From positions 682,001 to 746,000 of the forward strand of contig NZ_JAHVJR010000001.1 of assembly GCF_019801175.1 (NCBI RefSeq): 64,000 nucleotides of DNA, read 5' to 3'. The DNA is from Vannielia litorea (GTDB lineage Bacteria > Pseudomonadota > Alphaproteobacteria > Rhodobacterales > Rhodobacteraceae). The notes beneath the pieces were generated by a model, which worked only from the letters and a program-made list of their open reading frames with translations, did not search any database and was not told where the DNA came from. A program made the position numbers and the translations under genes. Shown here piece after piece: positions 18,111-26,823 of this stretch. Numbering within the stretch: the stretch's first letter is position 1; every line of letters starts with the position of its first letter.

Positions 18111-18782
18111 CTAGCTGGGCAGCCGGTAACTGCGCTTGAGTTCTATCGCCTCCGGATGCTCCCTAACCACTGAGGGATTCGCGATGTAGCGAGCAAGAAG
18201 GTTGGCTTGAAACTCGAACTCGAGCTTTCTCGCTTTGAGTGCTTCGATCCGGTCTGAAAGTATGCTGGACATAGAGCCATCTGTTAGTCCGGATGCGTCC
18301 AGTTGCATGAGATCCAAACAGGGCCTGATGAGATCTAGAAACGTTTCTACGGCCAGGTTTTGACATCTTGCCTCGGTTGTATCGGCGAGTTGATGTTCTT
18401 GAGCCAGCAGCGCTTGAACCCTTCCCCATGCGTGCAGGAACCTTATGCTCAACCTTTGCATCCCCGCCTGAACGGCTTGGGCGATAATCCGGATGCCCTG
18501 TATGACGAGCCCTGGCGCTTCTATCCGAGCAGAAGAGTCTGCGAATACAGACCGGCCGAAGCCCGCAGGTAGAAACCGGTGCAGTTGAGTTGAGAACTCT
18601 GTGGAGAACGCCCGATCAAAAGGAAGAGCAGTTTGAAAGCTGATGCGATTCCGTGAGAAGGCTGTCGAGAATTCAACATACTCGACAAGCCATGTTGCGG
18701 CATGCTCGTCTCTTATGACTGCAATAGTAATCGCGAATTCATCCACCGATTCGCATACGCCTCCTTCATCGGCTTTAACCAT
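18111..18782 (-). CDS. Unknown protein, paralogue 1 of an island-specific pair
   Basis: 223 aa, soluble, mostly helical. It aligns without gaps over its first 58 core residues with the protein at 20772: shared EF, D, A-x-WL, F, P, AF-x2-EF and two L positions at identical spacing, and both end in an E-x-n-LLAR helix. No known family or catalytic motif recognised. Convergent with the CheB-CheR gene. A CtrA-like box sits about 55 bases upstream. Start at 18782 is the first in-frame start and could be further in. Confidence 0.6.
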   Translation of the reverse strand: MVKADEGGVCESVDEFAITIAVIRDEHAATWLVEYVEFSTAFSRNRISFQTALPFDRAFSTEFSTQLHRFLPAGFGRSVFADSSARIEAPGLVIQGIRIIAQAVQAGMQRLSIRFLHAWGRVQALLAQEHQLADTTEARCQNLAVETFLDLIRPCLDLMQLDASGLTDGSMSSILSDRIEALKARKLEFEFQANLLARYIANPSVVREHPEAIELKRSYRLPS

Positions 18783-18834
18783 CAGTGCACCTTCGTGAAC
18801 AGAACCTTTCCTCTGCTTTATGGATGTAAGTTGG

Positions 18835-18850
18835 TAAAGAAATGCTTAAC
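18835..18850 (+). promoter_or_regulatory. CtrA-like box upstream of unknown paralogue 1
   Basis: TAAA-N7-TTAAC, one mismatch from consensus and the same variant as before the histidine kinase. Confidence 0.4.
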
Positions 18851-19008
18851 TGTGCTGACGATGTAGCTAGAGAACATCAGGCCAAATTTTGAAGTGGGCC
18901 TAAGGGCGAACAGCCTCACGGTGCTCGAGAGTTGGGAGGGAAAATCTGCATCGATCCTTCACGATATCTGTCCCAATGTCGGAGTCCTCACCTCTTACCT
19001 GAGCCTAG

Positions 19009-19419
19009 TCAGCGTCGTTCGTCCAGAGCCAGCTTGTCGATGAGCTCGATCAACTCACTTGGATGAAAGGGCTTCTGCAACGCCCAGTCGGCGCCCAGAG
19101 TCCGTGCATGCCCCAGAATGTCCTGCATTCCGGGATGTCGCGTCGCGCCCGATATAGCGATTGAGTACACTCTTCGCCCCATACGCAGCGCGAGTTGTCT
19201 CACGCGAAATATAGTGGTCAATCCACCTTCAGGAGTTGGTTTGCCCTGTTCCCTAATGATCATGTCGGCAATCAGTACATCTGCAGGCTTTTTGTCAAAC
19301 GACTGTAACAATTCGTCGGCGGTGGCGAACAGCCTCACGCTGTATCCAGCTTCCTCTAGCGAAATTTGCATCATGTCGCCGAAGGCTTGGTTGTCCTCGA
19401 GGATTACAATGTGGACCAA
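19009..19419 (-). CDS. Single-domain response regulator
   Basis: 136 aa, receiver only. Acidic pair Glu8-Asp9 (ILEDNQ), phospho-accepting Asp52 (LIADM), Ser in AISGAT and the conserved lysine in LQKPFHPSEL are all present, so it should be phosphorylated. It has no output domain, as in CheY-, DivK- or CpdR-like proteins, and would act by protein contact or as a phosphate relay. The likely donor is the hybrid kinase at 11638, whose own receiver is truncated; this is inference from proximity. Confidence 0.88.
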   Translation of the reverse strand: MVHIVILEDNQAFGDMMQISLEEAGYSVRLFATADELLQSFDKKPADVLIADMIIREQGKPTPEGGLTTIFRVRQLALRMGRRVYSIAISGATRHPGMQDILGHARTLGADWALQKPFHPSELIELIDKLALDERR

Positions 19420-20035
19420 GTCGTCTCCCCCTTCGCCGTCAGCGAGCGGGCTCGTGCCCCTGACACCCCAAACTTTGATGTTCCTGCTCGCTCATTACAA
19501 CTGTCCGCGGACTAAAGGTTGCGGTGGAGCGATTGTGGAATCGCCTGCATCGTGCGGTGAACGTCTTACAAAAACGCCACGCTGCTTTGCCATGGCTACG
19601 AAGTGAGTAGAGCGGCGACCCGCGAGAGCGATAGTCTCAATTGAATCACTGCTAAGACGCGGCTGGCGAGCCTTCGTGAGATGACGGCACAAGCGTGTGC
19701 CATAACAAGACTGCGGAGTGGTCTGCAAAACGACAAGTTGGGTAACGGAGACATTTGAAACTGCCAGCAAGAAGGACTGCAGCGCCTGGGTGCGCCGGTG
19801 ACGCTTCTTGCCAGAGAACTTTTTGCTAGATGGCAGCGCGCTCATAGAGGCGCGGATCCACACCCCGGTAAGCTGCTCAGTAGCCGCCAGGCCCGTCGGA
19901 TCCGAGTTAATCCTAAATTAACCATGAGAGTGTTTGCTGGTAGACATTCATCAGCGGGTGACTGGCGGGATTGCTGGCCCGTCATTGCAATAGACCTGAT
20001 TGAAGCCAGTTAGAAACGGCACCTAGGGGAAGACT
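19420..20035. other. Intergenic region with a consensus CtrA box
   Basis: About 615 bases. Open frames on both strands here lack ribosome sites and known motifs. The notable element is the TTAA-N7-TTAACC site at 19907-19923. Confidence 0.45.
19907..19923 (+). promoter_or_regulatory. Consensus CtrA-binding box
   Basis: TTAA-TCCTAAA-TTAACC: exact match to the CtrA consensus. It lies about 110 bases before a small ORF with a strong ribosome site (20036). Confidence 0.55.
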
Positions 20036-20173
20036 ATGCACCGGAGCAACATCAAACCGCCTGCGATCTCTTGCTTACACGCGCGGCCCTTTGATGGGAT
20101 GCAGGCATGCGCTTCGCTCACTAAGTGGTTGGGTGCCAGTGAGCCTACGGCCGAGCAAAACCTTTCACCTTAG
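20036..20173 (+). CDS. Candidate small protein, 45 aa
   Basis: ATG preceded at good distance by AGGGGAAG. The peptide (MHRSNIKPPAISCLHARPF, ending AEQNLSP) has no recognised motif; two cysteines and a histidine are present. The support is the ribosome site and the consensus CtrA box upstream. Could be chance. Confidence 0.3.
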   Translation: MHRSNIKPPAISCLHARPFDGMQACASLTKWLGASEPTAEQNLSP

Positions 20174-20227
20174 ATCGCGTTGGACTGGTACCTACACGGC
20201 CCCCAACTGATCAAAGGAAAGAATCTA

Positions 20228-20416
20228 ATGCTTGATATCGCTCCGGTCCGTCCTGCCGAGGGTACGCCCTGTACTCGTGCGCAAATCTTTGAGCATCAAG
20301 GACGCGAACTTTCGAGCCAAGGCAATTCCAATGCCGCGATGGCAAAATTTATAACCGCCGCCCAGATCTGCGCTCCCTGCATTGCACGTTGCGGCATTCC
20401 GCCCTGCAAAAGATAA
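20228..20416 (+). CDS. Candidate small cysteine-containing protein, 62 aa
   Basis: ATG behind AAAGGAAAG with 6-base spacing. The sequence has a helical core (RAQIFEHQGRELSSQGNSNA) and a cysteine-rich tail (CAPCIARCGIPPCKR) that might bind metal. It may be co-transcribed with the 45-aa ORF 55 bases upstream. No homology recognised. Confidence 0.35.
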   Translation: MLDIAPVRPAEGTPCTRAQIFEHQGRELSSQGNSNAAMAKFITAAQICAPCIARCGIPPCKR

Positions 20417-20771
20417 ATGATTGTGGAGCGATACATGTAGTGTCGTTCTGCGCCTGATATGCAGAACTGTGCGGTCTTAGCCTGGCGATGACATCCATCA
20501 GGCCCATGGTTTGGTGCATCTGGACGCGTGCCTCGGCCTTCGGGTCAGGCCTCATTGCCAATAGGTAGCAAGCGCTGCAAGCGGGAAGGCTGAAAGACTG
20601 GCAGCGCCTACCGACACGTAGCGACAGATACTCAAAGGTCCTACTCTCCGGCGTCGTTCCCGTGGCCCCCGTCATTCTCTGGCTTTGACAATCAATGAGT
20701 TTGGCGCGTAGCCGACGCGTGTAGCGGAGACCTGGCTCCGATGCGTCTGACAGTTCGCGGTGCGCATCCTT
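20417..20771. other. Intergenic region, no gene seen
   Basis: About 355 bases; open frames on the minus strand show no plausible ribosome site or protein-like composition. Confidence 0.4.
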
Positions 20772-21386
20772 TCATTTTTTGGGTGCTTCGCAACAAGAGC
20801 CAAGTTCGCCGTACTGTGACCTTGCCAACAGCTCGAGACACGCTTCAAGTTGAGCGCGCGACAGGCGCAGTTCACTCAAAATTTGCCAAGCGTTGGACCT
20901 TTCTGCGGCACCTCTATTGACGTCTTCCAAAGGTGAAAGTGCTGCGATGCAAGGTGCCAAGGTCTCAATCAGCATGGCGACTGGAGTATGATCGAGACTC
21001 GACGATGAGCGCGTTGACAGTCTGTGCCTGGCATGGAGCATCAACTCTGGGCAACCAAAGACCTTTCCAACCTTTAGCTCAAGCGCAGTTGTGCGAGAGA
21101 ATGAGCCAAGTGGAACCAATCGAAGTTCCGCTATGACCAACCCAGTGATGCAGATGATGTCATCAAGTGTCTCAACGAAAGTTCGGTCGTGATGACGCTG
21201 CAAAATTGGTTCGAGATGATCGACGAATTCACGAGCGAATGCAGAGGTCAAAGGTATTGGCTGCTCAAAAAGTGTCTGCCAACGCCGGTTGGTTGATGTT
21301 ACAATAAACTTATTTGTTAGCCACTCTGCACGATCCAAATCGTGCAGGAGGTGAAGGCTTAGGGTGAATTCTCGCGTTTCCGCCAT
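20772..21386 (-). CDS. Unknown protein, paralogue 2 of an island-specific pair
   Basis: 204 aa, soluble. Gapless match to the protein at 18111 near the N-terminus (REFTLSLHLLHDLDRAEWL against DEFAITIAVIRDEHAATWL) and at AF-x2-EF about 45 residues on. The C-terminal helix LSRAQLEACLELLARSQ also resembles its partner. Function unknown. The tail ends in a CC-containing segment. A TTGA-N7-TTAAC box lies about 70 bases upstream. Confidence 0.65.
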   Translation of the reverse strand: MAETREFTLSLHLLHDLDRAEWLTNKFIVTSTNRRWQTLFEQPIPLTSAFAREFVDHLEPILQRHHDRTFVETLDDIICITGLVIAELRLVPLGSFSRTTALELKVGKVFGCPELMLHARHRLSTRSSSSLDHTPVAMLIETLAPCIAALSPLEDVNRGAAERSNAWQILSELRLSRAQLEACLELLARSQYGELGSCCEAPKK

Positions 21387-21453
21387 GGATGTGCTCGCTT
21401 TAAACGCGATACAAGACCTGATGCTTTCGGAGGCTTATCTTTTCTCTCGGTTA

Positions 21454-21469
21454 TTGAGATTTCGTTAAC
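21454..21469 (+). promoter_or_regulatory. CtrA-like box upstream of unknown paralogue 2
   Basis: TTGA-N7-TTAAC, one mismatch from consensus. Confidence 0.38.
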
Positions 21470-21585
21470 AGGCGATAGCGGCAAGTGGAAGACATGCCCG
21501 CAGCCACTTGAGCCACCAGTTTGGCATCATCATGTACAGCGGAGCTAGCCTACTTGTCTGGCCACTACGCATCTCACTTCAAGAG

Positions 21586-24024
21586 CTACAAGATGAAGTC
21601 ATCGACGGAGACATAATCGGCCCCCTGGAGCTTGATCTGCATATCGGCCACACCATCACCGTCGACGTCAGCCGACACGATGCTGCCCCAACTGAAAGAG
21701 TCGACACGCAGTTCGCCCGCAACGCCGGAGAATGCATCGCTGCCGACGAACACAAATTCACTGTCCGCTATCCCGGCAATTGCGTCTATTCCGCTCAGAT
21801 CGATCTGATCAATCCCGGTTTCGAAGTCTCGGATCAAGTCTCGTTCGCTTCCGGCGAGGCTGTCTTCCACATCGTTAAAGACAAAGACATCTGCAGCGCT
21901 ATCTCCAGCCCAGTGGTCATCGCCCGGGTTCCAGTCTCCACCGATCAGAATATCGCTGCCTTCTCCTCCATCGATAATGTCGGAACCCTCTCCACCTCGA
22001 AGTTGGTCGTCGCCCATTCGACCAAATACGATATCGTCGCCGGCGCCACCGTTGGCAAAGTCGTTGTCGAACCCACCGTCAAGGTGGTCACTACCTTCGT
22101 CCCCGTGAATTCGGTCAGCACCCAGACCCCCGAGAAGCTGATCATTTCCTTCACCCCCGGAAATCGCGTCATCTCCGTCGTTACCAAAGATCAAATCATG
22201 ACCGTGGTGGCCGGTAATGTCGTCATTGCCCTCTCCGCCCCAGATAGTGTCGTGGCCAACGCCTCCGTCCAAAACGTCGTTGCCGAGTTCCCCGTCGATC
22301 AAATCGTTGTCACTGCCTCCAAGCAGCGTGTCTTCACCTTCGCCACCGTGGAGAATATCGTTGCCTGCACCACCTGTTACGTAGTCATCACCGGCACCGG
22401 ACGACACAATGTCATCGCCACCGTACACAGCGATGTAATCGTTGCCGTCGTAGCTTTGGATGACATTCTTCTCGTTGTTAACTACCGCCATCTCGACTCG
22501 TGCGAGTTCCCAAGCATCCAAGTCGATCTGAACCGCTTCGATGGTAGAGGTGTAGCCGTTTGTGTACTCGATGTCGGGATCCGATTGGGATGACATAGGA
22601 TCTTGGCCCTCGCTAACACCAAGCGAGGTCGCAACGACGAAGTATCGATCACCCGAGTTTAGATCTTCGAGAGCCAGCTCAAAATCAGTCACGCCTTCGC
22701 CGGTTCGGTCTGACGCAAAGAGCACCACCCAATCTAGGTCAACAGTGCCAAACGCATGGACATCAACGCCGAAGGCTTCAAAATCTCCGATTGCACTGGT
22801 GCCGGTCAATGACTCGCTCATCATGGCGAATGCTTCGCCGGCAATGCGGAGTCCCCCCACGTCGTAACCGGTAAGGGCTGTGTCTTCGACGGACCATTCG
22901 TGACGGAGAGGCCAGATCTGCGCTGCATCCACTCCGTTGACTATCATCTCGTAGAATTGCTCCACAATCATGGACGCTTGAGCAAGCCCACGGTTGTCCT
23001 CAAATCTAGCGTTGGCCCGTGCGTTCCACTCGGTAATGTGAAATTCAAGCTGTGGAAGGTCGACCGGGCGATCAAGCAGCTCTTCCCAAAGGCTCAACAT
23101 GTAGAGGCTATAGTCACCGTTATCGACCCCCTCCAAGCCGGTGTCTTCGTAGTAGTGGTCGACGATGCCTGTGATAACCTCACTGGCACCTGTTCCCTCC
23201 GGCGACACGTAAGCATTCAGTTGTTCGATGAGCGCTTCTAGTTGCACTCGCGCATTCCCTTGCCCGGGAATTTCGATCTCAGTGAAGCCAGGGACTTCAA
23301 CGGAAGAGAGCTGATCTGGATCATTCGGGTTCACCCAAATCTTGCTCGCGACCTTGGGCGAGAACTTACCGGCGCAGTGCGTCGATTGTACGATTATGCC
23401 GGTTTCCTGACTGCCGTTGGTTGGCTCGAACGAAGAAATCGCTTCATCGACAACCTGCGCTGTTTCTGCCGCGAGCCGCCCGTACTCCTCGGCGGTCATC
23501 TGACCGCCAAGCCAGAACTCGTTGCCGATCTCAAACGTTTTTATGTGCACTCCATGAGAGTCGGCCAGTTCAAGCACTGTCATGACATAGTCACTGACCA
23601 ACTCAAGGTAGGCCTCGCTAACGGTCCTTTCCCCGTACACCCCCGACAGCAGTGCTTCGCCGGCCCTGACTCCAAAACCGTCGATGGTCGGGATCACGAT
23701 TGACGCCGCGCCCCCCACCTGACTTGCAGTGGCTAGGAAGTTCGACAAGCTCAAGACCGTTACGCCATCGCCGTTCTGGTCAGCGTGCCCGCTGAACTTC
23801 TCCATGAACACAATGTCATACGCATCCATTGTGAAGTCACTCTCGGTGATGCCGCCGCCAGGCCAGCGCAAAGTGGTTGTTCCTAGAGCTTCAAGGCTTT
23901 CGATTACGCCTCCGTCTACATCAGCAAACTCTTCATCCCTGTAGAGCAGGTTCACGCCGAAGTGGTCTGCATCGACAGTTGCAGCATCGGTGTTGATGGT
24001 GAAGTTGATATCGATCGTCGCCAT
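21586..24024 (-). CDS. Secreted RTX protein with glycoside-hydrolase domain (GH51/GH39-like)
   Basis: 812 aa from the ATG at 24024 (GGGGG ribosome site). Residues about 1-500 look like a clan-A TIM-barrel glycosidase: EIGNEFW gives acid/base Glu169 and FHITEWNAR gives nucleophile Glu332, as in alpha-L-arabinofuranosidase-like families. Residues about 530-700 hold some 15 RTX nonapeptides (GGxGxDxLx), which bind calcium, and the end (FVFNDVEDSLAGSERDLIRDFETGIDQIDLSGIDA) is the serralysin-type C-terminal secretion domain. There is no N-terminal signal peptide, fitting type I secretion, but no type I exporter is nearby. Substrate is probably an algal or exopolysaccharide; not determinable here. 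Confidence 0.88.
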   Translation of the reverse strand: MATIDINFTINTDAATVDADHFGVNLLYRDEEFADVDGGVIESLEALGTTTLRWPGGGITESDFTMDAYDIVFMEKFSGHADQNGDGVTVLSLSNFLATASQVGGAASIVIPTIDGFGVRAGEALLSGVYGERTVSEAYLELVSDYVMTVLELADSHGVHIKTFEIGNEFWLGGQMTAEEYGRLAAETAQVVDEAISSFEPTNGSQETGIIVQSTHCAGKFSPKVASKIWVNPNDPDQLSSVEVPGFTEIEIPGQGNARVQLEALIEQLNAYVSPEGTGASEVITGIVDHYYEDTGLEGVDNGDYSLYMLSLWEELLDRPVDLPQLEFHITEWNARANARFEDNRGLAQASMIVEQFYEMIVNGVDAAQIWPLRHEWSVEDTALTGYDVGGLRIAGEAFAMMSESLTGTSAIGDFEAFGVDVHAFGTVDLDWVVLFASDRTGEGVTDFELALEDLNSGDRYFVVATSLGVSEGQDPMSSQSDPDIEYTNGYTSTIEAVQIDLDAWELARVEMAVVNNEKNVIQSYDGNDYIAVYGGDDIVSSGAGDDYVTGGAGNDILHGGEGEDTLLGGSDNDLIDGELGNDVLDGGVGHDTIWGGEGNDDITGHHGHDLIFGNDGDDAISGGEGNDQLLGGLGADRIHGDEGSDHLDGGFDNDFANGGAGDDIVFGRMGDDQLRGGEGSDIIDGGEGSDILIGGDWNPGDDHWAGDSAADVFVFNDVEDSLAGSERDLIRDFETGIDQIDLSGIDAIAGIADSEFVFVGSDAFSGVAGELRVDSFSWGSIVSADVDGDGVADMQIKLQGADYVSVDDFIL

Positions 24025-24820
24025 GTTGGCCCCCAACTAAGTCTTGATTGGATGCGGCTTGGCGGTATCTGTGAGATGTGCGCGAGCCTGCATTCCAAAG
24101 TGTCTGCAACTCCATGAGCAAGAGTCGCTGTGGGACGATCTGTGGCACTGGATCTAGGAGCTGGTTTTCTGAGATGAGGGCGAGATCGTGGAGAACCTGC
24201 GCAACTCTAATCAAACCGGGAGCCAAGGTAGACCGGAAGTTCGCCAAACTGCGGAGGGTCGGTGAGATCTGTCAGGACGCGCCTTCCGGCTGTCCGGCAC
24301 GCTACCTCGTATCTTGAAGACGATTGCTATCGGGCGAACCAAAGAATGGATATGTCGGCTGTTGAGCGTGAGGGCAATCGACCATACGTCCAACGCCAAA
24401 CATGCATAAGGCATTAGTGTGGACATCCATTTCTTTCGCGGACTAAGGGTGGCCAACTCCAGTCAGCTGCGGACAGCGATCAAAACACGCTTGCCTGTAA
24501 GTGTTCTTCGAAGGAGCACGAGTGCGATTCCCGTGGCAAGTGCGTAATGCTCGATCATAGTCAGTTCGGCGAGCAGACAGACATGGCATTCGCCGCCTAC
24601 CAAGGCTTTCGCGCCTAAAGCTTGCATGAAGCACCACTGAATTAAAGCTCCTCACGTCGCTCGTGAAGCAATCGCAAATTTGCGTCAGGAACCAAGCGAC
24701 AGGGCGCCAAATGGCTCACTATCGGCGCCAAGCTGCCCTGTATGTGGTTGCGGATAACGGCAGAACCCGAGCACCGTGCGCTAGACCCAAGTAGAGTTCA
24801 CTCCCAAACGCGTGCTGAGC
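24025..24820. other. Intergenic region, no gene seen
   Basis: About 800 bases upstream of the RTX gene with no supported ORF, RNA or repeat. Probably the RTX promoter plus degraded sequence. Confidence 0.45.
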
Positions 24821-25036
24821 TCAATTGGCGCACTGGAGCGTCTGATAGTCTGAAGTTCGGTAAAGCCCGTGTGGCTCTGAAACGTAACGCCTATCTGAAA
24901 CAAGCCCTGAAAAGGCTCCGCACCTATCGCAACGAAGATAGAAATCCTTGAAGAGCTCGGGCTCGGCAGTCAGAATGCCGCCGCACTTCAGGCATTTTTG
25001 TGCGCAAAAGATCTCAAATACCATGTTGGTCCTCAA
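24821..25036 (-). CDS. Small zinc-ribbon protein B
   Basis: 71 aa (or 67 from the second methionine, MVFEIF). CLKCGGILTAEPELFKDF followed by CDRCG is a C-x2-C ... C-x2-C ribbon that matches protein A at 14173 in spacing and in the EPE[LM] block. The rest is short and polar. The paralogy is the main evidence that this ORF is real. Confidence 0.6.
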   Translation of the reverse strand: MRTNMVFEIFCAQKCLKCGGILTAEPELFKDFYLRCDRCGAFSGLVSDRRYVSEPHGLYRTSDYQTLQCAN

Positions 25037-25389
25037 TCAAACTCGAGCACCTTCCCACAGGAGATGAGGGTATACCGTTTCGCAGGCAGAGTCTATGCGA
25101 AGGATCGTCGTCCCAATGCCAAGCTCGAGTGTTTCTAGATGCGACTGCTGATTGGTGGACGTCGCCTTTGCGTGCTTAAAAATGCTTACCGGCGGGCCAT
25201 CGCAAAGCTCACGTTAGGCGATGTATCCGTGGGGAGGGTAGAACCGTTCGCATATAATTACGGCCGTTTTGTGAGCCAAGTTACGAACCCTGGGTTAAAA
25301 CCTCTGACCTCGCACCAAGCGAAGCGCGTTGCACAACGATCAGAAGCCGTTTGGTCGCCTCCAACCCATGATCCCGCGCTCATTGTTTC

Positions 25390-25422
25390 CCGGAACCCTG
25401 CGCCAAAGGGGCAGGGTTCCGG
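25390..25422. repeat. Perfect 12-bp inverted repeat (hairpin)
   Basis: CCGGAACCCTGC pairs fully with GCAGGGTTCCGG around a 9-nt loop. No T-tract on either side, so it is not a standard terminator. Could be a mobile repeat or RNA processing element. Confidence 0.5.
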
Positions 25423-25982
25423 CGAAGAGTTCAAACTGCACGTTCGCATAGTTGATGAGTTTATTGGGCCAATCGCAGTGAGCCGAATTCACGATGTGAT
25501 AAATAGGTTAACAATAAGTGAGGAAGAGACTTTTGTGTGGACCGGACGGAATACCCCATCTGGGTTCAGCAGGTTCCCGATGAGGACAAGATCACAAAGG
25601 TCGGTGTGAACTTGCTGGGTGCGTAGCATTCGCAACGAGCCCGAACTTCGACAATTTTCGGCCTCAAGCGGAGTGTGTAGCGTTACTGGCAAGGGATGAT
25701 AGGCCCTGCAGCCTTGGCAGGCATTAGACGTTGTGACAATGCACGGGATTGATCTACCCTTGCAGTGGCCAAGTGTTCACTACTTGTGACTGTAGCGCCA
25801 CCTCGTCACGGTTCGCTATTGGAGGCTATCACTCGACCGGCACAGTGCATTTTAGGTTAATCTAACGCTTAGCAGTCGCCGACCAAAGTTAGCCAAGCCG
25901 CTGCGCGAGGGTCCTTGTGCCAACTAAGGAATCTCGCTCGCTTCACCTATCCCACCATACGTCTCGCAATCCGCCCGGCCAG

Positions 25983-25997
25983 TTAATGAACCCTAAA
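25983..25997 (-). promoter_or_regulatory. CtrA-like box upstream of the 26045 gene
   Basis: On the minus strand TTTA-N7-TTAACT, one mismatch from consensus, about 48 bases before the start codon. Confidence 0.38.
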
Positions 25998-26044
25998 GAC
26001 GGTAAGGTTAGGGTCTAGCAGGACACTAGCTAAGGATTCATTGC

Positions 26045-26737
26045 ATGAACCTATGGGTTGACCCTTGGAGAACCCCGCTCCATGACGCCGAAGCGGACCT
26101 TATTGTGCAAAGTATATCAAGTCAGATGGGATGGCCGAGTTGGGCCACCCTAAACAGGGGCATCATAATTCAAGAACGGGCAGACGGAGCATTTTCGTTT
26201 TCAGGCCTTTTTGATGTCGTTGAGGCACTTCTGGAAAACTGGTTAAGAACAGGAGTGGCTCTTGTCGGCAACGTGGTTATGCCTCAGGGGCTTTTGGAGG
26301 TCTTGGCAGAGTGCGTGGATGACTACGATGATAACTCGGCATCGCCCCTCTTCATGCGCTGCAAGCAGAGACACATCGTCAAGGAGTACATCCTTGAGGC
26401 GATAGAAAATTCGAGTTTGGGGCTACTTTACCGCTTTGGTTGCCCCAATGCGATCCACACCATGACAGGAATTTCGCTGCAAGTGTGCGCGCTCTGGAAT
26501 TTAGCCGTCGTTGGCTCACTCTGGTTGATAGAGCTAAATCAATTGCGTTCGGCAGAACTCCGCGGTTCCAATGCACGTCAAACATTCAACTCAATCTATC
26601 GACCCCAAGGTTCGGTCGCAATAATGGCTTTCATCGTTTCCCAACGTACGGCCAATACTACGATGGCGGCCAATCGAGACTGGGGGCCGACTGGTTTAAG
26701 CGAGGTGGAATGCTTAAGGGTTAGGCGAAGTGCATGA
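26045..26737 (+). CDS. Hypothetical protein, no family recognised
   Basis: 230 aa, ATG behind TAAGGATT. The first 130 residues look like a normal soluble domain (DAEADLIVQSISSQMGWPSW, FSGLFDVVEALLENWLRTG, ILEAIENSSLGLLYRFG). The last 60 are lower in quality and may be read-through after a disruption, since an IS5 remnant follows at once. Codon use is AT-richer than the backbone, as in the rest of this segment. Confidence 0.5.
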   Translation: MNLWVDPWRTPLHDAEADLIVQSISSQMGWPSWATLNRGIIIQERADGAFSFSGLFDVVEALLENWLRTGVALVGNVVMPQGLLEVLAECVDDYDDNSASPLFMRCKQRHIVKEYILEAIENSSLGLLYRFGCPNAIHTMTGISLQVCALWNLAVVGSLWLIELNQLRSAELRGSNARQTFNSIYRPQGSVAIMAFIVSQRTANTTMAANRDWGPTGLSEVECLRVRRSA

Positions 26738-26823
26738 AAGGATATTGAGTTTTGTTGTAGGTGCTGGACCAATTGATTTAGACGCATGGTCGGGTTTCAC
26801 GGTTGGATATCCGAGTGGTGAAC

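Larger units (their letters stand above)
25037..26044. other. Intergenic region with one long hairpin
   Basis: About 1 kb, AT-richer than the backbone, without a convincing gene. It holds the 12-bp hairpin at 25390-25422 and, near the right end, a CtrA-like box. Confidence 0.45.

Noticed and set aside
19495..19863. 122-aa minus-strand frame
   Set aside because: No ribosome site, low-complexity basic start and no motif; treated as intergenic.
21900..22440. Tandem repeat array
   Set aside because: It encodes the RTX calcium-binding nonapeptides; units are 27 bp with varied codons and stay in frame.
25139..25609. 156-aa open frame on the plus strand
   Set aside because: No ribosome site, basic random-looking composition, and it runs through the 12-bp hairpin.
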